A stretch of 64,000 nucleotides of DNA from Streptomyces laurentii (GCA_002355495.1 AP017424.1:5707501-5771500), one strand, 5' to 3'. Positions 33,192-41,526 are shown, counted from the stretch's first letter. The notes: a model not told the origin generated them from the sequence alone. Program-made: numbers and translations.

Positions 33192-33742
33192 TCAGTCCGG
33201 CGTGCGGCCCCAGAGCGGGAGCAGGCGGGACGGGCCGGTGCCCAGGAGGCCCAGTGGGTTCAGGTAGGTGTCGCCCCGTAGCAGGCCCCAGTGGAGGCAG
33301 GTGCGGGGCAGTGGTCTCCGTCGGTGACGTGCGCGAGCAGGTCGCCCGCGCGTACCGCGCTACCGGCCGGGAGCAGCGGGTCAACGGGGCCGTAGGTGGT
33401 GCGCAGCGGCGGGGTGCCCGTCCCGGCGAGGGTCAGGGTGAGGACGCCGTGACCGCCGACCTGGCCGGCGAAAGCGACCGTGCTGGCCGCCGGGGCGCGG
33501 ACCGGGGTGCCGGGCGGTGCGGCCAGGTCGACGCCGCGGTGGCCCGCCGCGTACGGGCCCGGCGGTGGCTCCCACCTGCGCAGGATCTCGGGCCGGGGTG
33601 GTCCCACCGGCCAGCTCGCGCGGGCCGGGTGCGCGGATGAGGGGGTGGGGTGCGGTGGGGGAGTCGAACGTGGTGGTGTCGGGGGCAGTGGCAAGGCCAG
33701 GGGCAGGATCACGGAAAGTGCCGTCGTGGTGACGATGTGCAT
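33192..33742 (-). pseudogene. M23-family peptidase (LytM-like), frameshifted
   Basis: A secreted murein-hydrolase-type protein with signal peptide MHIVTTTALSVILPLALPLP, a Pro/Thr-rich linker, and the M23 core HRGVDLAAPPGTPVRAPAAS and VAFAGQVGGHGVLTLTL. The frame breaks at a GGGG run (33305-33308 on +); one more G would join HVTDGDHCP to RTCLHWGLLRGDTYLNPLGLLG and a stop at 33192. As sequenced, the product ends early at 33260 with an unrelated tail. The final motif is CLHWG rather than HLHxG, so one zinc ligand may be missing even in the intact gene. Confidence 0.75.
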
Positions 33743-33848
33743 GGAATGAGCATGGCCGCCCCCGCCCACTCCTGACCGACGGAGCCGGAATCTGTGGATA
33801 ACTCCCGGCTTGTGGGCAGCTCCGTCACCCGGTGCTCCCAGGGTCCCG

Positions 33849-33854
33849 TACACT
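33849..33854 (+). promoter_or_regulatory. Candidate -10 box of rpsB
   Basis: TACACT lies 141 bases before the rpsB start, in an AT-richer patch; no clear -35. An inverted repeat ACGGAGC/GCTCCGT (about 33779-33825) lies upstream of it. Confidence 0.35.
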
Positions 33855-33994
33855 TTCCATGGCGACCCGGGTCACCGGGTCGACTTCGCACGCCCCGCCA
33901 CCGGTTCTCGTGACGGGTGGCAGCGCCTTTCGGTCCTTCGTGGCACGGCGCGCCGGGGCGTCAGGAAAACAACCGAGAACCCAAGGAGATGGCC

Positions 33995-34900
33995 ATGGCC
34001 GTCGTCACGATGCGGGAGCTGCTGGAGAGCGGCGTCCACTTCGGTCACCAGACCCGTCGCTGGAACCCGAAGATGAAGCGCTTCATCTTCACCGAGCGCA
34101 ACGGCATCTACATCATCGACCTGCTCCAGTCGCTGTCGTACATCGACCGCGCCTACGAGTTCGTCAAGGAGACCGTCGCGCACGGCGGCTCCATCATGTT
34201 CGTCGGTACGAAGAAGCAGGCGCAGGAGGCCATCGCCGAGCAGGCGACCCGCGTCGGCATGCCGTACGTCAACCAGCGCTGGCTGGGCGGCATGCTCACC
34301 AACTTCTCGACCGTCTACAAGCGTCTGCAGCGCCTCAAGGAGCTCGAGCAGATCGACTTCGAGGACGTGGCCGCCTCCGGCCTCACCAAGAAGGAGCTCC
34401 TGGTCCTCTCCCGCGAGAAGGCCAAGCTGGAGAAGACCCTTGGTGGTATCCGCGAGATGCAGAAGGTGCCGAGCGCCGTCTGGATCGTCGACACCAAGAA
34501 GGAGCACATCGCCGTCGGTGAGGCGCGCAAGCTCCACATCCCGGTCGTCGCGATCCTCGACACCAACTGCGACCCCGACGAGGTCGACTACAAGATCCCG
34601 GGCAACGACGACGCGATCCGCTCCGTCACCCTGCTCACCCGCGTGATCGCCGACGCCGTCGCCGAGGGCCTCATCGCCCGTTCCGGCGCCGCGACCGGCG
34701 ACTCGAAGCCGGGCGAGAAGGCCGCCGGCGAGCCGCTCGCCGAGTGGGAGCGCGACCTGCTCGAGGGTGAGAAGAAGGCCGACGAGGCCGCCGCCGAGAA
34801 GCCGGCCGAGGCTGCCGCCGAGGCCCCCGCCGAGACCCCGGCTGAGGCCCCCGCCGAGGCCGCTGCCGAGGCTCCGGCCGCGGACGCCGAGCAGGCCTGA
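33995..34900 (+). CDS. rpsB: 30S ribosomal protein S2
   Basis: A 301-residue S2 with FGHQTRRWNPKMKRFIF, NQRWLGGMLTNF and the conserved DTNCDPDEVDYKIPGNDDA. A 60-residue Ala/Glu/Pro-rich tail made of near-repeats (AAAEAPAETPAEAPAEAAAE) follows, longer than in most bacteria. AAGGAG ends directly before an ATG at 33989, too close to use, so I chose the next ATG at 33995 (6-base spacing), which also matches other S2 N-termini. It heads the rpsB-tsf pair. Confidence 0.97.
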   Translation: MAVVTMRELLESGVHFGHQTRRWNPKMKRFIFTERNGIYIIDLLQSLSYIDRAYEFVKETVAHGGSIMFVGTKKQAQEAIAEQATRVGMPYVNQRWLGGMLTNFSTVYKRLQRLKELEQIDFEDVAASGLTKKELLVLSREKAKLEKTLGGIREMQKVPSAVWIVDTKKEHIAVGEARKLHIPVVAILDTNCDPDEVDYKIPGNDDAIRSVTLLTRVIADAVAEGLIARSGAATGDSKPGEKAAGEPLAEWERDLLEGEKKADEAAAEKPAEAAAEAPAETPAEAPAEAAAEAPAADAEQA

Positions 34901-34933
34901 TCCTCTTCAGGACCCTGAGGACCTTCGGGTGAC

Positions 34934-34964
34934 GACGGCGGGGGCCCACAAAGCCCCCGCCGTC
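34934..34964 (+). terminator. Hairpin between rpsB and tsf
   Basis: GACGGCGGGGGC (34934-34945) and GCCCCCGCCGTC (34953-34964) form a perfect 12-bp GC stem with a 7-base loop. No U tract follows, so it may attenuate rather than fully stop transcription into tsf. Confidence 0.75.
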
Positions 34965-35013
34965 CCCCGGTGGCCCCGCCCGATCTTTCAGACTTCGAGA
35001 GAGAAACAGACTC

Positions 35014-35850
35014 ATGGCGAACTACACCGCCGCTGACGTCAAGAAGCTCCGCGAGCTCACCGGCGCCGGCATGATGGACTGCAAGAAGGCCCTGGACGAG
35101 GCCGCCGGCGATGTCGACAAGGCCGTCGAGGCCCTGCGCATCAAGGGCCAGAAGGGTGTCGCCAAGCGTGAGGGCCGCTCCGCCGAGAACGGCGCCGTGG
35201 TCTCCCTCATCGCCGACGACAACACCTCCGGTGTCCTGGTCGAGCTGAAGTGCGAGACGGACTTCGTCGCCAAGGGCGAGAAGTTCCTCGCCGTCGCCGA
35301 CGCGCTGGCCGCCCACGTCGCCGCCACCAAGCCGGCCGACCTCGAGGCCCTGCTCGCCTCCGAGATCGAGGCCGGCAAGACCGTCCAGGCGTTCGTCGAC
35401 GAGGCCAACGCCAACCTCGGCGAGAAGATCGTCCTCGACCGCTTCGCCGCGTACGCCGACGGCTTCGTCTCCGCGTACATGCACCGCACGATGCCCGACC
35501 TGCCGCCGCAGATCGGTGTCCTCGTCGAGCTCGACAAGGACGACGCCGCGGTCGCCAAGGGTGTCGCGCAGCACATCGCCGCGTTCGCCCCGAAGTACCT
35601 CTCCAAGGAGGACGTCCCGGCCGAGGTCGTCGAGACCGAGCGTCGCGTCGCCGAGGAGACCACCCGCGCCGAGGGCAAGCCCGAGGCCGCGCTGCCGAAG
35701 ATCGTCGAGGGTCGCCTCAACGGTTTCTTCAAGGACGCCACGCTGCTCGGCCAGCCGTACGCCCTTGACAACAAGAAGACCGTCCAGCAGATCCTGGACG
35801 AGGCCGGTGTCACCCTGAAGCGCTTCACCCGCATCAAGGTCGGCATCTGA
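35014..35850 (+). CDS. tsf: Elongation factor Ts
   Basis: A 278-residue nucleotide exchange factor for EF-Tu. The UBA-like start TAADVKKLRELTGAGMMDCKKAL and the core ELKCETDFVAKGEKF (with the TDFV contact) are intact. The ATG at 35014 has GAGAGA upstream. It pairs with rpsB and is followed by a large hairpin before pyrH. Confidence 0.98.
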   Translation: MANYTAADVKKLRELTGAGMMDCKKALDEAAGDVDKAVEALRIKGQKGVAKREGRSAENGAVVSLIADDNTSGVLVELKCETDFVAKGEKFLAVADALAAHVAATKPADLEALLASEIEAGKTVQAFVDEANANLGEKIVLDRFAAYADGFVSAYMHRTMPDLPPQIGVLVELDKDDAAVAKGVAQHIAAFAPKYLSKEDVPAEVVETERRVAEETTRAEGKPEAALPKIVEGRLNGFFKDATLLGQPYALDNKKTVQQILDEAGVTLKRFTRIKVGI

Positions 35851-35935
35851 GTCCGTACGTACGCGACGTACACCGGACCCCGGTAGGGTCTGAGGCAGCC
35901 GCCCGCGTTCGCGCCGGACGGCCGCAGATCTGACG

Positions 35936-35987
35936 AGGAGGCCATTGCCGTACGGGAAGCCGCAAGGACCCCAGGCAATGGCCTCCT
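35936..35987 (+). promoter_or_regulatory. Large hairpin before pyrH (terminator or attenuator)
   Basis: AGGAGGCCATTGCC (35936-35949) pairs perfectly with GGCAATGGCCTCCT (35974-35987), a 14-bp stem with a 24-base loop, followed by TCGTATGT. It lies 24 bases before the pyrH start. The left arm contains an AGGAGG sequence that would be masked. It may end the tsf transcript or control pyrH. Confidence 0.7.
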
Positions 35988-36011
35988 TCGTATGTGCACG
36001 AGGAGATCTCC

Positions 36012-36776
36012 ATGAATCAGGGCGCCGCACAGGGCGACGACAAGAACGGCAAGAAGGCCGGCCGCTTCATGCTGAAGCTGTCCGGAGAGGCATTCTCCGG
36101 AGGTACCGGCCTCGGGGTCGACCCGGATGTCGTGCACGCGATCGCGCGCGAGATCGCCGCGGTCGTACGTGACGGTGCGGAGATCGCCATCGTCATCGGC
36201 GGCGGCAACTTCTTCCGCGGCGCCGAGCTCCAGCAGCGCGGCATGGACCGGGCCCGCTCCGACTACATGGGCATGCTCGGCACCGTGATGAACTGCCTCG
36301 CCCTCCAGGACTTCCTGGAGAAGGAGGGCATCGACTCCCGCGTCCAGACGGCCATCACCATGGGCCAGGTCGCCGAGCCGTACATCCCGCTGCGCGCCGT
36401 GCGCCACCTGGAGAAGGGCCGCGTGGTCATCTTCGGTGCCGGCATGGGCATGCCGTACTTCTCCACCGACACCACGGCCGCCCAGCGCGCCCTGGAGATC
36501 GACGCCGAGGCCCTGCTCATGGGCAAGAACGGCGTGGACGGTGTCTACGACTCCGACCCGAAGCGGAACCCGGACGCGGTCAAGTTCGACGCTCTGGAGT
36601 ACGGCGAGGTGCTGTCCCGCGACCTGAAGGTCGCCGACGCCACCGCCATCACCCTGTGCCGTGACAACAACCTTCCGATCCTCGTCTTCGAACTGCTCGC
36701 CGAGGGCAATATCGCGCGCGCGGTGAAGGGTGAGAAGATCGGCACGCTCGTGAGCGACCAGGGCACCCGGGCCTGA
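36012..36776 (+). CDS. pyrH: Uridylate kinase
   Basis: A 254-residue UMP kinase of the amino-acid-kinase fold, making UDP for nucleic acid and wall precursors. Motifs: FMLKLSGEAFSG (ATP loop), VIGGGNFFRGAE, FSTDTTAAQRALEIDAEALLMGKNGVDGVYDSDP. The ATG at 36012 (MNQGAAQ) follows AGGAGATCTCC; the frame also opens at 35994 but lacks a ribosome-binding site there. It precedes frr and cdsA as in most bacteria. Confidence 0.97.
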   Translation: MNQGAAQGDDKNGKKAGRFMLKLSGEAFSGGTGLGVDPDVVHAIAREIAAVVRDGAEIAIVIGGGNFFRGAELQQRGMDRARSDYMGMLGTVMNCLALQDFLEKEGIDSRVQTAITMGQVAEPYIPLRAVRHLEKGRVVIFGAGMGMPYFSTDTTAAQRALEIDAEALLMGKNGVDGVYDSDPKRNPDAVKFDALEYGEVLSRDLKVADATAITLCRDNNLPILVFELLAEGNIARAVKGEKIGTLVSDQGTRA

Positions 36777-36792
36777 CCCGAACCGGGAACCA

Positions 36793-36842
36793 CCCCGCGA
36801 GGGGACAGCCCCCCCATGAGGGGGACGGTCCCCGCGAGGGGG
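36793..36842 (+). promoter_or_regulatory. Triple hairpin between pyrH and frr
   Basis: Three small hairpins in a row: CCCC-GCGA-GGGG (36793-36804), C7-ATGA-G5 (36809-36824) and CCCC-GCGA-GGGGG (36830-36842). Alternatively GGGGAC (36801-36806) can pair with GTCCCC (36828-36833) around the middle hairpin, which excludes the outer two. It is 65 bases before frr. Confidence 0.7.
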
Positions 36843-36907
36843 ATGGACAGAGCCCTGCCGGTCGTACACCGTGCAGGACACAACGCGACGACACGCAGGA
36901 GCAAGTG

Positions 36908-37465
36908 GTGATCGAAGAGACCCTCCTCGAGGCCGAGGAAAAGATGGAGAAGGCCGTCGTGGTCGCCAAGGAGGACTTCGCCGCGATCCGCACCGGCCGT
37001 GCGCACCCGGCGATGTTCAACAAGATCGTGGCCGACTACTACGGTGCCATCACCCCGATCAATCAGCTGGCGTCGTTCTCCGTTCCGGAGCCGCGCATGG
37101 CCGTGGTGACCCCGTTCGACAAGAGCGCGCTGCGCAACATCGAGCAGGCCATCCGCGACTCGGACCTCGGCGTCAACCCGAGCAACGACGGCAGCATCAT
37201 CCGAGTGGTCTTCCCCGAGCTGACGCAGGAACGCCGCAAGGAGTTCATCAAGGTCGCCCGAGGCAAGGCCGAGGACTCGAAGGTCTCCATCCGTTCCGTG
37301 CGCCGCAAGGCCAAGGAGGCCATCGACAAGCTCGTCAAGGACGGCGAGGTCGGCGAGGACGACGGCCGCCGCGCGGAGAAGGAGCTCGACGACCTCACCG
37401 CGAAGCACGTGGCGCAGGTCGACGAGCTGCTCAAGCACAAGGAAGCCGAGCTCCTCGAGGTCTGA
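36908..37465 (+). CDS. frr: Ribosome recycling factor
   Basis: A 185-residue factor that splits post-termination ribosomes with EF-G; standard length. Conserved pieces include AIRTGRAHPAMFNKI, ASFSVPEPRMAVVTPFDKSA, SDLGVNPSNDGSIIRVVFPELTQERRKE and the C-terminal ELLKHKEAELLEV. GTG codons at 36905 and 36908 are adjacent; I chose 36908 because CAGGAG is then 5-6 bases away and the protein begins MIEETLLEAEEKM like its relatives. Its stop overlaps the cdsA start. Confidence 0.97.
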   Translation: MIEETLLEAEEKMEKAVVVAKEDFAAIRTGRAHPAMFNKIVADYYGAITPINQLASFSVPEPRMAVVTPFDKSALRNIEQAIRDSDLGVNPSNDGSIIRVVFPELTQERRKEFIKVARGKAEDSKVSIRSVRRKAKEAIDKLVKDGEVGEDDGRRAEKELDDLTAKHVAQVDELLKHKEAELLEV

Positions 37466-38904
37466 TGAACGAGTCATCCTGGGGGGCCCCGGCCGGATCC
37501 GGTCATCCGGGGCCCTACCAGGGGCCTGCCCCGGCGGGTCCCGCCCACGCCCACGACGGGCACCCGGTGACGCAGACGCGGCCTCTGCTCGTCGTGTCCG
37601 AGGTGCCCGCCGGCGACGACCAGGACGTTCACGGCCGGGGGGCCGCCCAGCCGGGCGGTCCCTCGCCGCGTGACCACGCGTTCCCGGACCCCGCGACCCC
37701 GCAGGGCCACGGCTTCCCGCAGGGGGTCGGATTCCCGCGGAATCCGGCGTTCCCGCAGGAGCCGGGGCCGGGATACGGACCGGGGCCGGGACCGGGATAC
37801 GCGCCGGGCCCGGGCCACGGTCCGGGATTCGGACCCGGCCGGGAGCCCGGACACGGACCCGGTCACGGACCGGGCCAGGAGCAGGGATTCCGGTACGACC
37901 CGGCGTACCCGGCACCGGCCCACGCGCACGCGTCGCCGCCCGAGCCGGGACCCGGTGAACCGGGGTTCCACCCGAGCGCGCCGCACGACCAGACGCCGCC
38001 GCACGAGCACCCGCAGGAGCCCATGTCCAGCCCCTCCCAGCCGCCCGCGGCCACGCCCCCGCCCCGGCGGCAGCAGTCGCGGCAGAAGAAGAGCGCGGGC
38101 CGTGACCTGGGCGCGGCGATAGGAGTCGGCGTCGGCCTCGGCGCCGTCATCATCGCCTCCCTCTTCATCTGGAAGCCGGCCTTCGTCGCCGTCGTCGTCG
38201 TGGCGGTCGTCGTCGGCCTGTGGGAGCTGACCTCCCGGCTGAAGGAACGCAAGGAGATCAAGGCCCCCCTGATCCCGCTCGCCGTCGGCGGCGCCGCCAT
38301 GGTCGTCGCCGGATACGTGCGCGGTGCCGAGGGCGCCTTTGTCGCCACCGCGCTCACCGCGCTCGCGGTCCTCGTCTGGCGGATGATCGAACCGCCCGAG
38401 GGCTATCTGAAGGACGTCACGGCGGGCGTGTTCGCCCTGTTCTACGTGCCGTTCCTGGCGACGTTCGTGACGATGCTGCTGACCCCGGACGACGGCCCGT
38501 GGCGGGTGCTCACCTTCCTGTTGCTGACCGTGGTCAGCGACACCGGCGCGTACGCGGTCGGCTGGCGCTTCGGCAAGAACAAGCTCGCCCCGCGCATCAG
38601 CCCCGGCAAGACCCGCGAGGGCCTGGCCGGCGCCATCGCCTTCACGATGGCGGCGGGCGCCCTGTGCATGGAGTTCCTGATCGACGACGGCGTGTGGTGG
38701 CAGGGCCTGCTGCTCGGCCTCGCGGTCGCGGCCAGCGCCACGCTCGGCGACCTCGGCGAGTCGATGATCAAGCGGGACCTCGGCATCAAGGACATGGGCA
38801 CGCTGCTCCCCGGGCACGGCGGCATCATGGACCGGCTCGACTCGCTCCTGCCGTCGGCGCCGGTGGTGTGGCTGCTGCTGGCGCTCTTCGTGGGCACCGG
38901 TTGA
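37465..38904 (+). CDS. cdsA: Phosphatidate cytidylyltransferase with long N-terminal extension
   Basis: A 479-residue enzyme making CDP-diacylglycerol for all phospholipids. The C-terminal 270 residues form the multi-helix membrane enzyme with SDTGAYAVGWRFGKNKLAPR, ISPGKTREGLAG and the family signature GDLGESMIKRDLGIKDMG to PGHGGIMDRLDSL. The first 200 residues are a soluble, low-complexity Pro/Gly/His-rich region (e.g. GYGPGPGPGYAPGPGHGPG) much longer than in most bacteria. ATG 37465 overlaps the frr stop. A shorter internal ATG (MSSPSQPP) exists but the coupled start is favoured. Confidence 0.94.
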   Translation: MNESSWGAPAGSGHPGPYQGPAPAGPAHAHDGHPVTQTRPLLVVSEVPAGDDQDVHGRGAAQPGGPSPRDHAFPDPATPQGHGFPQGVGFPRNPAFPQEPGPGYGPGPGPGYAPGPGHGPGFGPGREPGHGPGHGPGQEQGFRYDPAYPAPAHAHASPPEPGPGEPGFHPSAPHDQTPPHEHPQEPMSSPSQPPAATPPPRRQQSRQKKSAGRDLGAAIGVGVGLGAVIIASLFIWKPAFVAVVVVAVVVGLWELTSRLKERKEIKAPLIPLAVGGAAMVVAGYVRGAEGAFVATALTALAVLVWRMIEPPEGYLKDVTAGVFALFYVPFLATFVTMLLTPDDGPWRVLTFLLLTVVSDTGAYAVGWRFGKNKLAPRISPGKTREGLAGAIAFTMAAGALCMEFLIDDGVWWQGLLLGLAVAASATLGDLGESMIKRDLGIKDMGTLLPGHGGIMDRLDSLLPSAPVVWLLLALFVGTG

Positions 38905-39013
38905 CGGACGACAGCGGTACGCTGGAAGGGCCTGTGGCGTGTCGCCGCGGGCCCTTCGTACTCCCCGCCACCGTGGGGACGTCGGACCTCGTCGTCTTGA
39001 GGAGACGCCCGCC

Positions 39014-40150
39014 GTGGCCCGTCCACTTCCCGGAGAACTGACCTTCGTCGCCCCCCGCGGGGCCAAGCAGCCCCCGCGGCACCTGGCCGATCTCACGCCC
39101 GCCGAGCGCAAGGAAGCGGTCGCCGCGATCGGCGAGAAGCCGTTCCGCGCCAAGCAGCTGTCCACGCACTACTTCGCCCGGTACGCGCACGACCCGGCCG
39201 AGTGGACCGACATCCCCGCCGCGTCCCGCGAGAAGCTGGCCGGCGAGCTGCTGCCCGATCTGATGTCGGTCGTCCGGCACGTGTCCTGCGACGACGACAC
39301 CACCCGCAAGACGCTGTGGAAGCTGCACGACGGCACCCTCGTCGAGTCGGTCCTGATGCGCTACCCGGACCGGGTCACCATGTGCATCTCCTCGCAGGCC
39401 GGCTGCGGCATGAACTGCCCGTTCTGCGCCACCGGCCAGGCCGGCCTGGACCGCAACCTGTCGACGGCGGAGATCGTCCACCAGATCGTCGACGGCATGC
39501 GCGCGCTGCGCGACGGCGAGGTCCCGGGCGGACCGGCCCGGCTGTCGAACATCGTCTTCATGGGCATGGGCGAGCCGCTCGCCAACTACAAGCGGGTCGT
39601 CGGCGCCATCCGCCGCCTCACCGACCCGGAGCCCGACGGCCTCGGCCTGTCGCAGCGCGGCATCACCGTCTCCACCGTCGGTCTCGTCCCGGCCATCCAC
39701 CGCTTCGCCGACGAGGGCTTCAAGTGCCGGCTCGCCGTGTCGCTGCACGCGCCCGACGACGAGCTGCGCGACACCCTCGTCCCCGTCAACACCCGCTGGA
39801 AGGTCCGCGAGGTCCTCGACGCGGCCTGGGAGTACGCGGAGAAGTCCGGCCGCCGGGTCTCCATCGAGTACGCGCTGATCCGCGACATCAACGACCAGGC
39901 GTGGCGCGGCGACCTGCTCGGCCGGCTGCTCAAGGGTGGGGGTACCTCCGGCGGAGCCAGGGGGAGGGTGCACGTCAACCTCATCCCGCTGAACCCGACG
40001 CCCGGCTCGAAGTGGACCGCGTCCCGTCCCGAGGACGAGAAGGCGTTCGTGGAGGCCATCGCCGCCCACGGCGTTCCGGTCACCGTCCGTGACACCCGCG
40101 GCCAGGAGATCGACGGCGCCTGCGGGCAGCTGGCCGCCTCCGAGCGCTGA
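39014..40150 (+). CDS. rlmN: Dual-specificity 23S rRNA/tRNA (adenine-C2)-methyltransferase RlmN
   Basis: A 378-residue radical-SAM enzyme that methylates C2 of A2503 in 23S rRNA and A37 of some tRNAs. The 4Fe-4S motif is CGMNCPFC (Cx3Cx2C) in SSQAGCGMNCPFCATGQAG; the methyl-carrying Cys pair is present (MCISSQAG and IDGACGQLA). The GTG at 39014 follows GAGGAG at 9-base spacing; the frame opens at 38939 without support. Between LLGRLLK and VHVNLIPLNPTPGSKW lies an insert GGGTSGGARGR that looks like a translated repeat element. Confidence 0.95.
   Translation: MARPLPGELTFVAPRGAKQPPRHLADLTPAERKEAVAAIGEKPFRAKQLSTHYFARYAHDPAEWTDIPAASREKLAGELLPDLMSVVRHVSCDDDTTRKTLWKLHDGTLVESVLMRYPDRVTMCISSQAGCGMNCPFCATGQAGLDRNLSTAEIVHQIVDGMRALRDGEVPGGPARLSNIVFMGMGEPLANYKRVVGAIRRLTDPEPDGLGLSQRGITVSTVGLVPAIHRFADEGFKCRLAVSLHAPDDELRDTLVPVNTRWKVREVLDAAWEYAEKSGRRVSIEYALIRDINDQAWRGDLLGRLLKGGGTSGGARGRVHVNLIPLNPTPGSKWTASRPEDEKAFVEAIAAHGVPVTVRDTRGQEIDGACGQLAASER
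39934..39966. repeat. REP-like palindromic repeat inserted in rlmN
   Basis: About 33 bases, GGGTGGGGGTACCTCC-GGC-GGAGCCAGGGGGAG, with an inner CTCC-GGC-GGAG dyad. It adds 11 codons at a place where other RlmN proteins have none and keeps the frame. I recall very similar short repeats scattered through Streptomyces genomes. Only one copy was noticed in this window. Confidence 0.6.
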
Positions 40151-40164
40151 CCTCGGCCGCCCGG

Positions 40165-40192
40165 TGACGGTCCCGCCCCGGGCTTGTACCCT
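40165..40192 (+). promoter_or_regulatory. Candidate promoter of the thi operon
   Basis: TGACGG (40165-40170), 16 bases, TACCCT (40187-40192), which would start transcription near 40199, just before the TPP riboswitch. Confidence 0.35.
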
Positions 40193-40213
40193 GGGCTCGA
40201 ACACATCTGCATA

Positions 40214-40322
40214 TTCCGACAGGGGAGCGCCACAGCGCTGAGAGTGCGGTGACCGGCCGGTGGCCGGGGGACCGCAGACCCTCTGAACCTCGCCCAGGTC
40301 ATTCTGGGTAGGAAGTTCGGAC
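40214..40322 (+). ncRNA. TPP riboswitch (THI element)
   Basis: The conserved blocks are all present: ACAGGGGAGC, GCGCTGAGAGTGCGG, ACCGCAGACCCTCTGAACCT and the downstream TTCTGGGTAGGAAGTTCGGA, with the closing P1 stem TCCGA (40215-40219) with TCGGA (40317-40321). It binds thiamine pyrophosphate and shuts off the thiBPQ operon that follows. The AGGAGG ribosome-binding site of thiB is 80 bases downstream. Confidence 0.97.
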
Positions 40323-40413
40323 GAGACTCGAGCTGTTGCGCCCTGCCCGCGCCCGGACCTCCGGGAGCGGGCAGGGCCGCGTCTCTTCCTGGTCACACCC
40401 AGGAGGAAAACCA

Positions 40414-41526
40414 GTGCACACCAAGATGAGCAGCCGCAAGCTGGCCGCCGTCGCGCTCGTGAGCGCGCTCGGTGTCACCACCCTCGCCGCGTGCGGTGGC
40501 GGTGCGGACGGGGGCAAGGACGAGGCCGGCGGCGGCAAGACGGGCGGCAAGACCGTCACGCTCGTCAGCCACGACTCCTTCAGCGCCTCCAAGGAGGTGC
40601 TCGCCGCCTTCACGAAGCAGACCGGTTACACGGTCAAGGTCCTCAAGAGCGGCGACGCCGGCGCGGCCGTCAACAAGGAGATCCTGACCAAGGGTTCCCC
40701 GCAGGGCGACGTCTTCTTCGGTGTCGACAACACCCTGCTGTCCCGCGCCCTCGACAACGGCATCTTCACCCCGTACGAGGCGAAGGGCCTGGACCGGGTC
40801 CCCGACGCCCTCCAGCTCGACAAGGCCGAGCACCGGGTCACCCCGATCGACTCGGGCGACATCTGCGTCAACTACGACAAGGCGTACTTCGCGAGCAAGA
40901 AGCTCGCCCCGCCGCAGACCTTCGACGACCTGGCGAAGCCCGCGTACAAGGATCTGCTCGTCGTCGAGAACCCCGAGCGCTCCTCCCCGGGCCTCGGCTT
41001 CCTGCTCGGCACCGCCGCCCACTACGGCGACGGCGGCTGGGCCGACTACTGGAAGAAGCTGAAGGACAACGGCGTCAAGACGGTCGACAGCTGGGAGCTT
41101 GCCTACAACCAGGAGTTCTCCGGTTCGGCCGGCGGCAAGAAGGCCAAGGGCGACCGTCCGCTCGTCGTCTCCTACGCCTCCTCCCCGCCGGTCGAGGTGC
41201 TGTACGCCGACCCGCAGCCGAAGACCGCGCCGACCGGCGTGGCCACCGGCACCTGCTTCCGGCAGACCGAGTTCGCGGGCCTGCTGGACGGGGCGCGGAA
41301 CCCGGAGGGCGGCAAGGCGCTCCTCGACTTCCTGATCTCCAAGAAGTTCCAGGACGACCTGCCGCTGCAGATGTTCGTCAACCCGGTCACGAACGACGCG
41401 ACGCTTCCCGCCCTGTTCACCACGCACGGCGCGGTCGTCGACAAGCCGGAGACGATGGAGCCGAAGAAGATCGCCGACAACCGTGACCCGTGGATCCAGC
41501 AGTGGACCTCGCTCGTCCTGAAGTGA
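40414..41526 (+). CDS. thiB: Thiamine ABC transporter substrate-binding lipoprotein
   Basis: A 370-residue extracellular thiamine-binding protein. The signal peptide ends in the lipobox LAAC (residues 24-27) and the mature part starts with a Gly/Lys linker, then TVTLVSHDSFSASKEVLAAF, GDVFFGVDNTLLSRAL and SSPGLGFLLGTAAHYG. The GTG at 40414 has AGGAGG 6 bases upstream. It follows a TPP riboswitch and its stop overlaps thiP, so expression drops when thiamine pyrophosphate is plentiful. Confidence 0.95.
   Translation: MHTKMSSRKLAAVALVSALGVTTLAACGGGADGGKDEAGGGKTGGKTVTLVSHDSFSASKEVLAAFTKQTGYTVKVLKSGDAGAAVNKEILTKGSPQGDVFFGVDNTLLSRALDNGIFTPYEAKGLDRVPDALQLDKAEHRVTPIDSGDICVNYDKAYFASKKLAPPQTFDDLAKPAYKDLLVVENPERSSPGLGFLLGTAAHYGDGGWADYWKKLKDNGVKTVDSWELAYNQEFSGSAGGKKAKGDRPLVVSYASSPPVEVLYADPQPKTAPTGVATGTCFRQTEFAGLLDGARNPEGGKALLDFLISKKFQDDLPLQMFVNPVTNDATLPALFTTHGAVVDKPETMEPKKIADNRDPWIQQWTSLVLK

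Noticed and set aside
33004..33384. 126-codon minus-strand open frame between TetR and M23 genes
   Set aside because: It reads through the C-rich tract and lies in a frame unrelated to either half of the M23 protein, so it is not a separate gene.
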